From Blepharisma stoltei (lineage: Eukaryota > Ciliophora > Heterotrichea > Heterotrichida > Blepharismidae): 64,000 bases of DNA. Made by a program: the position numbers and the translations under genes. The notes below the pieces were generated by a model. It was not told the DNA's origin. It was given only the letters and a program-made list of their open reading frames with translations, and did not search any database. The stretch lies in contig CAJZBQ010000055.1 in the NCBI GenBank assembly GCA_914767885.1, positions 620,001-684,000 of the forward strand, in the 5' to 3' direction. Positions 10,735-23,600 of this stretch are shown piece after piece. Each line of letters opens with the position of its first letter. Within the stretch, counting starts at the first letter, position 1.

Positions 10735-13700
10735 ATGTCGATAACCAAAGATCTTGTGATAAATTTTGACTATCATAAATTCCTATGAAAATTGTTTTTA
10801 TTCGTCTGTTTACTGGATAGTTTTAACTGCTTAGAAATTATTGTGATATATGAAAAAAGCAACTCCAGCATAAACAAACAATGCGTTTTGAGCTTTTTTG
10901 CTGAAGCAAGCTCCCTGGTTGAATGATATAATTGCGAATATTCTGAGGCAACAACTTGCCTTAGTTCTTATGAGAATGCTGTGCTCGTTTTAGATTTAAC
11001 AGATCGCATCGAAACTCAGTATTTTTTATCAGAATTATGCAAGGAAAGAGAAATCCCACACTTGGTGTTTGAAAATAAGCTAAATTATTCTGATAAATGG
11101 ACTTTTTCAGTAAAACCATCACCCTTAAAAGAAATAAACGCTTTTATTGCTGTGCTTCGTTATTTTGGATGAACCCAAGGTCTAGTCATTTATGATGGGT
11201 TTCAGGATTTTGTAAAAGAAAATCACGATAAATATTCAGAAAAACTAAATTTTTTAGCAATTGAACCTGAGGCAAGTATTAGTGAATTAGTAAATAGAAT
11301 TATCACACCTCTTGGCGAAACTCTTTACTATATATTTTTGAAAACAGCTGAATCATTAAAACTGCAGAGTATTTTAACGACCACAAAGCTTTTAGCTAGT
11401 GGAAATGGAATTATTTTTGATCAAAAAAGCAGTTATCAATGTATTATTGATGGAGCTTTAATTATAACCGCCAAAGGCCAGGAGCTAATTTCTTCAGATG
11501 AAGAATATATAAAGTCGGCGATGGGAAATGTGATTTATTACTTATTAAGCCATATTAAAACAGAAAACAGTATGGAAGTCTATTTTTGATTAAATTCTCT
11601 GATGGAAAGTCAACGCAGTATAAATGAGTTTTCTTTAGTTAACATTCAAGATGGGCAAAGAGTAATAGTAGGAGAAATCATTAATGAAAGTTTATATTTG
11701 TTTAGCAATTTCATTTTCCCAGATAATTCAACAGAAATTCCAAGATCAGCTAAAAAAGTTTTAAAGCTTAGCATTGAAGTTGGCTCTTCAAATCCTTCAG
11801 GTCCGCCTATTGCTCTAGGAAAAGTTGGAGGATATGGCTCATATGCAGCTTGTGATATAATTAATGGCCAAAGCTCTGGGCTACTAAATAATTTTCAGGT
11901 CGAGATGTTTAATTTTGACTGCGGTACCTCAATTTATAACAACACATATGCTAATGCATGCTATTTAAAAGATAAAGATAAATTTGGCTTAGGGCATGTG
12001 GCAGCTTGATCTTCCGTTATGGTAATAGGGTCAATGAAATCTTTTAAACAGCTTAATTTAACATTCCCCATAGTAAGTGCTTCGAATTTAGATGCAAGTC
12101 TGAATTCCACCACAATTTTCCCGATGTATATGAGAGTTACAGCATCATTTTCTTATATGTACTCTCTGGTCCCAATTTTTATCCGAGCTTTAGGATGAGA
12201 AAAAGTTGCTGTTATTTACCAAAATGATACATGAGGGCTATCTGGATATCATTATTTAACTCAGGGAATCAAAAATCATCATATTTCTCTCGTTAACCCA
12301 GAAAATACTAGAGCAATTCCGCCAAGTCTTGATCGAAATGGTGTAAAAGAATATTCGAGCCTTCTCCAAGGAATAATAGACTCCCAAGCAAGATTTTTGA
12401 TTTCAATTTTGCTTTACCCTACTGCCTACTATATTTTTGAAGAGTTCTATGATCTCGGGTTAAGACAAGGAGACCTTGTCATTTTTACAACAGTTTCTGA
12501 TTTAACCACATTTTCAGCATATGATTATGCATTTAGTTATAAAATATTAGAAATTGCTGTCCCAATTATTACCATATATGGACAATGCTGAGTCGGACCA
12601 TTAGGAGAAAAAGCATTGACACAAATTTCAAAATCCTATGGGGGATTAATAAATTCTTATAGCTGCTTTTATTTCGATTCAGTATATTTGATTGCTTATG
12701 CTTTAGATTTCATGATTAATAGAGGATTAGATTATACAGATCCTGATAAATTGCAAAAAACAATGAGAAATCAGCAATTTTATGGATGCACTGGACAAGT
12801 TAACATCGAAAAAGGGTCAAATGATCGCATTATTCAATCTTTTGAAATCGTCGCTAACAAGCTGGGCGACAATGGCAATATTACCACTTATATTATGGGA
12901 TACTTTCGGCCTCAAAGCACACAATTAATAACAATCCAAGAGCCTATGATATATACTGATGGCTCAACTACTAAGCCAGCCGACCTAAGGAACAGCAATA
13001 ATGAGTGTCCTTTTCCCAGCAGGCTTGCAAGAACTTTTGCAAAAGGAAGAGCATTGGCATTCGGAATTTGTTTTGCAGTAGCATTGATTTCTCTAATTAT
13101 TACCATTTATATATGAAAAAAGTGATGGAAATTTTCGATAGAGCCTTTGACTATTAAAGAAGAAATTTGTGTCCAAGATGTTATTTTGGCAGGGACAATT
13201 ATAATTGAATTTTTTCAGTTTTCTTCAATGGGGCCTGATTTTTCAGCAATTGATTCAACATATGCTGATATAAGTGACTCTTTTTCACTAAGTTTAGACC
13301 ATATTTTGAGACTGAGAAATGGAGTCTTTTGAATTGTTGCTAATGCTGTTTTTGCATCTATTGGCTTGTGAGTGATTTTATGCTCAGTGGTTCTTTTTAG
13401 ACTTGATGAAAAATTCCCTATGAGCTTTGTATTTACATCTTTATCTGGAGTAAACAAAGCCATTGGCAAGAATTAATTTTTTAGGCAAAAATAGTGTCTG
13501 AGAGTGAGCCAAGGTTTTTGATATATAAATGATAATTATTTATTCATTTTTTTTAATTCTTCAAAGGCTTAAAATTTAAAGTAATTTTCATTAAATTTGG
13601 AAACTAAAAAAATAAGCGAGTAAATAAATTGCTCTCTAATGAAGGATGAGCTAGGAATTTAGGAACTTTATCTGATTACCTGATGCCTATTTTAGGCGAT

Positions 13701-14402
13701 CTTTGTTTTATTCCGTTTATTTCAGTTTGTCTTGATATCTTTTTATGTGATCAGTCTATTGGAGATAATTTTACGGATAGTTTTTTAGCAGCAGATTGCT
13801 ATTATTTTTGTTGAAAAGACGAGCATTTAGTTTATGCAGTTTTTTCTATTATCGCTTTAATCGCTTATGAGCCACTAGCAGTATTTTGTAGGCCTCTTTG
13901 GCAGGAGTTGCAGCCTATTTTGCATGTAAAAGCAGTTCCACTCTTTTTGATGGTAAAAACAATGGTTCAAATTGCATTAATTGTGATGAATAAAACAGTA
14001 AAAAGGGCACAGAGTATTCTTCACGGAATTCTTTTTCTAATAGTGATGAGTTTTTATATTATTTTTTTATTTAAATTCAAGCCTTACAACTACGCAAGAT
14101 TCAGCTGATGGCAAACTTTAATTTTAATTGCTGTTTTATGACTCTCTTTCCTTTCAGTAATCGAGCAAAGTATTGGCGGGAACCAAATTATTCTGATATC
14201 AATTTTATGCTTTGGATTTATAATTATTGGATTACTTGGTCTTTATGTTCAACATAAAAAGTATCCAAGTCTTCTATTTCGGAAAAAGGGGCAGGACACG
14301 TCAAGTTTGTTTGTATTTGCTTTTTCTTTTGGAAAGCATTCAAAATTGGCTTTGTCTAAAATTGTTTCAAGCTCCAAGATAGGCATGGGATCTTGAAAAT
14401 AA
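10735..14402 (+). CDS. Receptor-like array protein, copy C (one IES)
   Basis: After removal of the IES at 13434-13651 the frame is 1150 codons with stop. It begins MSITKDLVINF, has a hydrophobic segment (LFLFVCLLDSFNCL), and carries the full periplasmic-binding-type ectodomain to about residue 760. Membrane segments follow from about residue 770 (ALAFGICFAVALISLIITIYI) to about 1096. Conserved Cys sites are FDCG, NACYLKD, YSCFYFD, YGCTG and ECPFP. TGA stands for Trp in QCWVGPLG, where copies D and E use TGG. The C-terminus is shorter and different (SSKIGMGSWK), and its last Trp is TGA just before TAA. It is the least interrupted copy in the left half of the array, so it is a good reference for the family. 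Confidence 0.85.
13434..13651. mobile_element. IES C1 in copy C (218 bp)
   Basis: TA at 13434-13435 and 13652-13653. Removal gives FVFRNLGTLSDYLMP, matching the other copies. AT-rich, no ORF, no clear terminal inverted repeat. Confidence 0.75.
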
Positions 14403-14726
14403 ATGACTTTATTATCATTAATTTTAAAAAATCTAATCTTAAAGAATAAAAAATTAAATTACATAGAGTCCTGATAGGAATATTAACAGAATCCTTTTTT
14501 ATTATTTAATAACAGTGAATAATTAAATCATATATAGAATTAAATCAGCTATCTAAAATGCACATAGAAGAAGTAAAGCGCAGTAATTCGCTAATTAAAA
14601 TGGATTGGAAATAAAAGTCTAAATTTTGCTCTTATTTAAAACAATAAATTTTGCCAATAAATGCCATAGTAAATTTTCTTCCTCTTCAATTAAGTAATAA
14701 AATTATATAATATTGATTAATAAATT

Positions 14727-17700
14727 ATGTCTCTAGTAGATTATTTTGGTGAATTTTTTTGCAATCATCAATCTCTATGGAAATTGGCTTTATTTATTAG
14801 CTGGCTGAATCTTTTTAAAAGTTTAGAAATTATTTTGATTTATGAACAAGGCAATTCTATTTGAAATCAAAAAAATAAATTTGAAGGATTTTCAGAGTTT
14901 AACTCCCTTGCTGAATGGCACATTTGTGGTTACTCAGAAGCTTTAATCTGCTTAGATATGTATGAGAACGCTTTACTGCTTTTGGATTTGACAGAGCGAA
15001 TTGAAACTCAATTTCTCTTATCTAAATTATGCGAGGAGAAAGAAATATCTCACCTTGTATTTGAAAATAAATTAAGTTATTCTGATCAATGAACCTTTTC
15101 AATAAAGCCATCATCTTTAGAGCAAGCCAATGCATTTCTTTCAGTTCTTCGTTATTTTGGATGAACTAAAGGTCTTACGATTTCTGACGGATTTAAGAAT
15201 ATTTTAAAAGAAAATTTGGAAGAATACTCAAAGACTTTAGCTTTTATGACGATTGAGCCTAATGCAAATATAGAGGAATTAGTTAATAGGATTATAACTC
15301 CACTTGGCGAAACTCTTTATTATATTTTTATGACTCCGACAGAGTCCTATAAACTGCAGAGCATCTTAGCGTCGACTAAACTTTTAAATATTGGAAATGG
15401 AATTGTTTTAGACCAAGAAAGTGGATATAATTACTCAATAAATGGGGCTTTAATAATTACAGTAAAGGGGCAAGAGTTTTCTTCTTCAGAAAATGAATAT
15501 ATGACCTCTTCAGTGAAAAGTATAATTAATTATATATTAGAAAATATTGAAACTGAGACTAAACAAGAAGTATTTTTTATATTGCAATCATTACTAAGAA
15601 GCAAGAATCATTTTTCGTTAGTAAATATAGGCATTTCGCCTATATTGCCCTATATGGGCCAAAAGTTGAGAGCACTTCCTCTTAAGTTGTTTGACCAACT
15701 TAGGCTGGCCAAACCAATCAGAGAGTTTAGGGAGTTTCCCCCTCCTGCTGGTTTGGCCAAACTAAGTTGGTCAAAAAGCTTGAGAGGAAGTGCTTTCAAC
15801 TTTCGGCCCACATCGGGCAATATAGGCGAAATGCCTATACCCAAGATGGAGAAAGAGTCGTAGTTGGAAAAATCCTTAATGAAGAATTATTTTTATTTAG
15901 TGATATTATTTTCCCAGGAAACTCTAAAGAAATTCCAAAATCAATAAAAAAAGTTTTACAGCTTAGCATTGAAGCTGGCTCTTCTAATCCTACAGGCCCC
16001 CCTATTACTGTTGGGCTAGTTGGAGGATACGGCTCATATTCAGCTTGTGAAATAATAAATGAAGATAATTCAAGCTTACTAAATAATTTCCAAATTGAAT
16101 TATTTAATTTCGACTGCGGGACATCAATTTATAACTCCACATTTGCTAATGCCTGCTATTTAAAAGATAAAGACAGCTTTGGCTTAGGCCATATATCAGC
16201 TTGATCTTCAGCAATGTCAATTGGGTCAATTAAATCTTTTAAGCAGCTTAATCTAACATTTCCTATTGTAAGTGCTTCTAATGGAGATGTCACGCTAAAT
16301 TCTACGGCTAATTACCCAATGTACATGAGAGTCCAAGCTTCCCTTTCTCTTGGATATTCCTTAATCCCTATTTTTATCAGAGCTTTAGGTTGAAAACAAG
16401 TGGCAGTTCTTTACCAAAATGATTCATGAGGACTATCTGGGTATTATTATTTCAACCAAAGCGTTAAAAACCACGATCTCTCTTTAATCAACCCAGAAAG
16501 CAGCAGAACAATTCCAGCAAATCTTAACCGAGCTGAAATAAAAGAATATTTATATATCTTCCAAGAAATTATTGGCACCCAAGCACGATTTTTAATTTCA
16601 ATTCTACAATACCCAATGGCTTATTATATATTTGAAGAGTTTTATGATTTAGGAATAAGAAAAGGAGATCTTGTTATTTTTACAAAACTTTCGGACCTTG
16701 CTACGTTTGCAGCTTATGATAATTTATATGCATATAAACTATATGAGACTGCTGTTCCTATAATTACTATGTATGGACAAAGCTGGGTTGGGCCATTAGG
16801 AGAAAAAGCATTATCTTATATTACAAAAAATTATGGAGGATTGGTAAATTCATATAGCTGCTTCTATGTAGATGCAGTTTTTTTAATTGCATATGCGCTG
16901 GATTTTATGATTAATAGAGGAATTGATTATACTGACCCTGATAAGCTGCAAAAAGCTATGAGAAATCAGCAATTTTATGGGTGTACTGGACAAGTTAATA
17001 TAGAAAAAGGGTCAAATGATAGGATTATCCAAACTTTTGAAATTATTGTAAATAAAATAGACGAAAATGGAAATTTAACTACTTATGTGATGGGGCAGTT
17101 TCGGCCTCAAAGCACACAGCTAATAACAATCCAAGAGCCTTTGGTATATGCAGATGGCTCCACAACAAAGCCAGCAGACTTAAGAAGCACTGATTATAAA
17201 TGCCCTTTCCCTGATAGGCTTGTAAGAACTTTTGCAAAAGGAAGGGCTTTGGTTTTTGGAATTTGCTTTTTTGTTGCTTTGGTTTCTCTAGTGATTACAA
17301 TTTATATATGAAAAAAGTGATGGAAAATTTCAATTGAGCCATTAACTACAAAAGAAGAAATTTGTATGCAAGATGCTATTGTGGCAGGGACAATTATAAT
17401 TGAATTTTTTCAGTTTTCTTCAATGGGGCCTGATTTTTCAGCAATTGATTCTACTTTGGCTGAAATAAGTGGTACCTTTTCGTTGAGCTTGGACCATATT
17501 TTGAAATTAAGAAATGGGATCTTTTGAATTATTGCTAATGCTGTTTTTGCGTGTATTGGCTTGTGAATAATTTTATGTTCAGTAGTCCTTCTCAGACTGG
17601 ATGAGAAATTTCCTTTGAGCTTTGTGTTTAGGAATTTAAGCACTTTGGCTGATTATTTGATGCCTATTTTAGGTGATCTTTGCTTTATTCCGTTTATTTC

Positions 17701-19517
17701 AGTTTGCCTTGACATTTTTTTATGCGATCAGTCTATTGGAGATAATTTCACTAACTTCGTTATCTGAGGATAACCAAAGAAGAAGGGATGATTATTTATT
17801 AAAAATTCATAATAAATTTAATCAGATCAATTTTTTCAAATTTTTAATTTATCTTCTAAAATTCTTATTTTTATATATCATAATTTTGTATCTAACTCTC
17901 CCCTCAGTGAGTAAACAAAAATATTGTTGGCTTACAGAGGGAGGTTAATTTTTTTTAAAAAATTTATATAGATCGAGCACACTAATAACATGCCCTCAGA
18001 GCTCAGCAGAAGCCAAGGTTGCTAGTTTTCTGCTTCATTATGGCGAACCAAACTTGATTTGGCAAATAATGATTTTATTTCGCCAATAAAGTTTGGTTTG
18101 TCAGAAATGAGTAACGCCGACGAGCTTGGCTTCTGCTCCGAGCCAGCCCCAAGGGTGTGCTAATAGCAAAACTATGTATAAATTTTATAGTAATTTTTTT
18201 TACACAATTTAAAAAATCCCAATTCGAAATATTTTTGAATCAAATATTAATATAATTTGTAAAATTTATATTTAAATGGGAGCTGTTCAAATTTAAACAG
18301 AATAGCTAATAGATTCATTATAATAATTATACATTAAAAATGATTTTGTTCGCTCATGTAGGGTGGGTTTTTTTTACCCAAAAACATGAATTTTTCAATG
18401 GTTTGTTCGATCATGGAGGTGGGGAGTAAGAAGTTTTATTTTCCAAACAAATACTGTTAGCATATTTTTTGTCAAAGGAGAAGTGAAAGTTTTCTAGCTC
18501 AAGACTGCTATTATTTTTGCTGAAAAGATGAACATTTAGCTTATGCTATTTTTTCTATATTTGCACTAATAACATATGAACCTCTTGCGGTATTCTGTAG
18601 ACCTCTTTGGCAAGAGCTTCAGCCTATTCTACATATAAAAGCAGTTCCGCTATTTTTGATGGTAAAAACTATCGTTCAAATAACTTTAATTGTAATGAAT
18701 AAGACAGTAAAAAGGGCTCAAAGCCTCCTTCATGGGGCTCTTTTTATAGTAGTGATGAGTTTTTATGTTGCTTTTTTATTTAAATTCAAGCCTTTTAACT
18801 ATGCAAGATTCAGCTGATGGCAAACTTTGATTTCAATTGGAGTAGTCTGATTAGCTTTAATTTCAGTAATTGAGCAAAGTATTGGCGGAGATTATCTTGT
18901 TTTAGTGTCAATTTTGTTCTTTGGATTTATAATGATTGCTTTATTAAATCATTAAAATATGGCGTCATTGAATTTTCTAGTCTTGGACTAAAAAATTTAT
19001 CTCTTGCATATTTTAATTATAAAGTTTAAATTTTTCTGTTGAATTTATCTCGGCTAGACAAGGAAACAAGAGCACTAGGATTTACATGAGGGAATCCTAT
19101 TTACCATGACTTAACTTTCAGATGTGTAATACTCACTTCAGGCGCAGAGGCTGGAATTTATAAGCCTGAGTCAACTGCTTGAACTCAAAAAAAAGCTGCC
19201 AACTCCAAATTCAAGACTGGTGCAATGACCATATAGTTGGGTTGATCAACACTTGCCGGTAGACGAAAAATGGCATTAAATGGTCTAGTTGTTAATGTGG
19301 CTATAGCATAACACTAGTTTAGATTGCTTTAATTGGAGTTTATGTTCAGTATAAAAAATACCCAAGTTTGCTTTTTCGTAAAAAAGGCCAAGACACATCA
19401 AATTTGTTTATTTTTGCATTTTCTTTTGGCAAGAATTCAAAACTGGCATTATCAAAAATTGTTCCAAGTGTGACGTCTATGTCGTCACCACGTAAAATTG
19501 GAGACCAAAGCCCTTAA
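14727..19517 (+). CDS. Receptor-like array protein, copy D (three IESs)
   Basis: Three removals (15626-15837, 17752-18462, 18934-19321) leave 1160 codons with stop. The start is MSLVDYFGEFF, with a signal-like LALFISWLNLF. The ectodomain keeps all family motifs and uses TGG for the Trp in YGQSWVGPLG. The second removal leaves about seven extra residues (IFCQRRS) before the SFLAQDCYYFC segment relative to its paralogues, so either the boundary differs from my choice or this copy has a small insertion. The tail is KKYPSLLFRKKGQDTS... ending DQSP. A ~220-bp tract (about 16989-17215) is nearly identical to copy E while its surroundings differ, a mark of gene conversion. Confidence 0.8.
15626..15837. 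mobile_element. Foldback IES D1 (212 bp)
   Basis: 15628-15837 folds on itself: TAGGCATTTCGCCTATATTG at the left end, its inverse at the right, arms of ~90 bp with a few mismatches. It is flanked by TA at 15626-15627 and 15838-15839. Removal gives VNTQDGERVVVG in frame. Confidence 0.85.
17752..18462. mobile_element. IES D2 (711 bp, contains a MITE and a foldback)
   Basis: Joining TA 17752-17753 to TA 18463-18464 keeps the frame but adds about seven residues compared with paralogues, so the right boundary is provisional. Inside is a CTCCCC/TNA MITE (17893-18429), and inside that an inverted-repeat element near 17976-18161. Confidence 0.6.
17893..18429. mobile_element. CTCCCC/TNA MITE with internal foldback
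   Basis: It is flanked by TAA on both sides (17893-17895, 18427-18429). The left end is CTCTCCCCTCAGTGAG, the right end GGAGGTGGGGAG. The internal foldback has arms containing GCAGAAGCCAAG and its inverse, and GCACAC/GTGTGC at its outer ends. Confidence 0.75.
18934..19321. mobile_element. Retroposon-like IES D3 (388 bp)
   Basis: A 10-bp duplication GATTGCTTTA flanks it (18934-18943, 19322-19331). Near its left end is ATATGGCGTC, as at the start of other R1 insertions. Removal restores IALIGVYVQYKKYP. No repeat tail is visible, so the family assignment is tentative. Confidence 0.65.
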
Positions 19518-19709
19518 GTCATAGTACTCTTAACGTTTTATAATAATTAATCAAATATAAATAGTGCTTTTATGTAAAATGAATAATTGAATATGAAAAA
19601 GTCAGATAAATTAAAAAAAATTACTAAATTTGGATTTTTTAAGATGATTTAAAAAGAAATTAATATAAATAAATATTTTATAAATAATTAATCGAAAATT
19701 ATAGAATAT

Positions 19710-20235
19710 AGATTTTTTGTTATTGCGAGATCCCATTTTTGATATTTGTTTTTCTTTTATAATAATTATATACATCTCGGTCTGGTCTCTCGGCTATGTA
19801 GTATCAAGCATATATTTAATTATGCCAGCCTATAAATGGACAGCAATATCAGGTAAGCAATTCTGTAGCGTGCAACGCCTGATCCAAGTCCCTTTTCAGG
19901 ATTTGATTTTATCTCGTTAAAAAGAAAAGGTCTTGAGTTGGAAAGAAGATACCTAGCAGGGTCTTTTGACCCTTCGGTGATGCCAAGAGTTACGCCTTGG
20001 GCTCTAAGTTGGACCTTTTGCCTGAAATCCTTTTTTTGGAAAGTTTTGTGCAGGCAGCCTGCGTTTAAGCCTAAGAGATAAAAGGACGGCCTCCCCGAAG
20101 CCTTGGGACCGATCAGCAACGAATCCAGGCGGAACAATGTGATGGTGGAGCGAGGCAACTCGATGTAAGAACGGAAGCCCGTGCAGTATATCTGATAGTT
20201 GATGCTAAACGAAGGTTAAATCTAATTAATTTAAT
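19710..20235 (+). mobile_element. Retroposon R1, intergenic
   Basis: A GC-richer block between copies D and E. It shares AAATGGACAGCAAT, GTGAGCAATTCTG-like and AGGATTTGATTTTA segments with the insertion at 51170, and TTTTGTGCAGGC with the one at 7764. It ends in a TTAAATCTAATTAATTTAAT tail. I could not fix a target duplication. Confidence 0.6.
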
Positions 20236-20312
20236 GTAATATTTTTTCTTTTATAATTGAATAAGTTATATAAAATTAATTAAATTTCAAATAAAAAGCA
20301 CTTTTATTATCC

Positions 20313-20586
20313 TAACATGAGCGAGCATAAAATTTTAATTTTTTTTTCGAAATTTAAAAAATCCCAATTCGCAAAATTTAAAAGCAATTATTAATTTAAT
20401 TTATAAAGCTTAGTTTTAAAATTTAACAGAGATTTCATTATACTAATTTTCACATATATATCAAAATTATTTTTGATAAAAAAATTAATATTAAAAAAAC
20501 TTTTTTTTTCACTCAAGGAGAAAGGATTTTTGGAAAAAAATAGCGATTTTTCAATGGTTTTGTTCGCTCACGGAGGGGGGGAGTAA
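20313..20586. mobile_element. CTCCCC/TNA MITE, intergenic
   Basis: TAA flanks both ends (20313-20315, 20584-20586). The right end is CGGAGGGGGGGAG; the left end has lost the CTCC stretch and begins CATGAGCGAGCATAAAA. The interior matches the other members of the family. Confidence 0.7.
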
Positions 20587-20693
20587 GTTAAGCACTCCAT
20601 ACCACAAATATTTATCTTTTTACATTTTTTTAATAATTTGGAATGCTAATCAATGTTTACCTTAATAAAAATCAATAATTTACTGAGAAATTT

Positions 20694-23600
20694 ATGTTTT
20701 ATACCAAAGATACCACACAAAATTTTGGTTATTATCTGCTCCTGTGAAAACTGCTTGTATCAATTTTTATATTGAATTTCTGCAATTGCTTATTTTCGAC
20801 CCTTATAAATATTTTTTTTGGGAGTTGTGTTGCTTCTGTTTTAAGTTTTGAATTTAAATTTTAGATGTTAAACGAGAGAAGTTCGGAATCTTTCGCTTTA
20901 CTACTATTAATAATATAATATAATTTTTTTTATATTTTACCAGCCACGAGAATTTTTCTTCTTTTGTAAAATATCAATACTTTATTTTTTACAGCAGAGA
21001 AGTCAGAAATAATTGTGATTTACAAAAAAAATAGTTCTATCTGAAGCGAAAACTTTATTTTTGAGTTATCATCTGATAATAATGCCTTTACTGGCTGGCA
21101 TAACTGTGAATATTCAGAGATTTCAATTTGCCTTAATCTTTATGAAAATGCTGGTCTAGTTTTAGACTTAACAGAAAGCATTGAAACTCAGTTTTTTATT
21201 TCAGAAATGTGCAAAGAAAGAGAAATTTCCCATTTGGTGTTTGAAAATAAGTTAAATTATATTGATCATTGAACTTTCTCAATAATGCCTTCATCTTCGG
21301 ACCAAATTAAATCTTTTATAGCTTACTCAAATATTTTGGTTGAGAAAGAGGCCTTATGATCTATAATGGGATAAAAAATTTTTTAAAAGAATATGCGGAA
21401 AAATACTCACTCCTAATTATTATAGTAATTTTTCGGGTTTTTATCTATATATTTTAATGATATCATAAAAAATATTTTATGGAGGAAAGTTAGAAAATTT
21501 TGACTATTTAACTATTGAGGAAGAAGCAAATACAGACGATTTAGTTAAGCGAATTATTACTCCACTTGGAGAAACTTTATATTATGTTTTTATGGAATCT
21601 TCTGAATCTTTAAAATTGCAGAGTGCTTTAATAGCTACAAATCTTTTAACAACTGGAAATGCAATTGTTTTTGATCAGAAAAGCGGATATGGCTGCGCAG
21701 TTGATGGAATTTTAATTGTTACTGTTAAAGGAGAAGAGCTCAGTTCTTCGAACGAGGACTATTTAAAATCGTCAATGCGGAGGATAATTTCTTATTTATT
21801 AGATCACATTAAAACTGAAAGCAGCCTTGAAATTCATTTTCAATTAAATTTATTTTCAAAAAATAATACAAGAGAATTTTCTTTATTAAATGTCCAAGAT
21901 GGAAAAAGAGTAATAGTAGGCGAAATAAATAATGGGAAATTATTTATATTAAAAAAATTTCTTTTCCAGGCAATTCTAAAGAAATCCCTAAATCGCAAAA
22001 AAAAATATTACAGCTAAGCATTGAAGCTGGCTCTTCAAATCCAACTGGTCCACCTATATCTGTCGGACAAATTGGAGGATATGGCTCATATGCAGCCCGT
22101 GATATAATTAACGTCAGCTCTGGGCTTCTTGATAACTTTAAAATCAGCCTTTTCAATTTTGATTGTGGAGTCACTATTTATAACTCCACATTTGCTAATA
22201 CTTGCTATTTAAAAGATAAAAACAGTTTTGGCCTAGCACATATATCAGCCTGAGCATCAGTTATGGCAATCGGGTCAATGAAATCTTTTAACCAGCTAAA
22301 TTTATCCTTCCCTGTTATAAGTGCTTCGAATGGAGATGTCACGCTTAATTCGACAAAAAATTACCCAATGTATATGAGAATTCAGGCTTCTTTTTCTCAT
22401 GAATATTCATTAATTCCTATTTTTATTCGTGCTTTAGGCTGGAGAAAGGTGGCAGTCCTTTATCAAAATGATACATGAGGCCTGTCTGGGTACGTTTATT
22501 TTAACCAAGGAAGTAAAGGCCATGATTTATCTTTAGTTAACCCAGAAAGTAGCAGAGCTTTTCCTGGGAATCTTAATAGAGAGGAAGTAAAAGAACATTC
22601 GCATATACTTCAAGAAATAGTAAACTCTGAGGCGAGATTTTTGATTTTAATAATGCAGTATCCGACTGCTTATTATATTTTTGAAGAATTTTATGATTTA
22701 GGATTAAGAAAAGGGGATCTAGTAATTTTTACATCACTTTCAGACCTGATTACATTTTCCGCATATGATAATGCTTATAAACATAAAGTATATGAAGTGG
22801 CTGTGCCTATTATGACTGGGCATGGGCAAAGCTGGGTTGGGCCATTAGGAGAAAAAGCACTTTCGCAAATAGAAAAATCATATGGCGGATTAATAAACTC
22901 GTATAGCTGCTTTTATTTTGATGCTATCTTTTTAATTACTTATGCGCTGGATTTTATGATTAATAGAGGGATGGACTATACTGATCCTGATAAACTACAA
23001 AAAGTTATGAGAAATCAGCAGTTCTATGGGTGTACTGGGCAAGTTAATATAGAAAAAGGGTCAAATGATAGGATTATCCAAACTTTTGAAATTTTTTTAA
23101 ATAAAATAGACGAAAATGGAAATTTAACTACTTATGTGATGGGGCAGTTTCGGCCTCAAAGCACACAGCTAATAACAATCCAAGAGCCTTTGGTATATGC
23201 AGATGGCTCCACAACAAAGCCAGCAGACTTAAGAAGCACTGATTATAAATGCCCTTTCCCTGACAGACTTGTAAAAACCTTCCCAGATGGAAGAGCCTTA
23301 GTTTTCGGGATTTGTTTTGGCGTTGGATTAATCTACCTTGGCATCGTAATTTATATATGAAATCGATGATGAAAAATTTCTATTGAGCCGCTAAAGCGAA
23401 AAGAGAGAGAGAGAGAGAGATTAGTTAGAGAGGTTAAGCGGGGATTATTTCAGCCCCTAGCCAGTCGGACTTCAGCTTCGTGCTTCATGTGGCACTAAGC
23501 ACTAAAGCCACCTAACGCCCTTTTTCTTCGGAGCCATCAAAAATGGTGACGTCCTCAGTCTGTCGGGGAGACTCACCCGACCCTGCTGGATCAGAAATTT

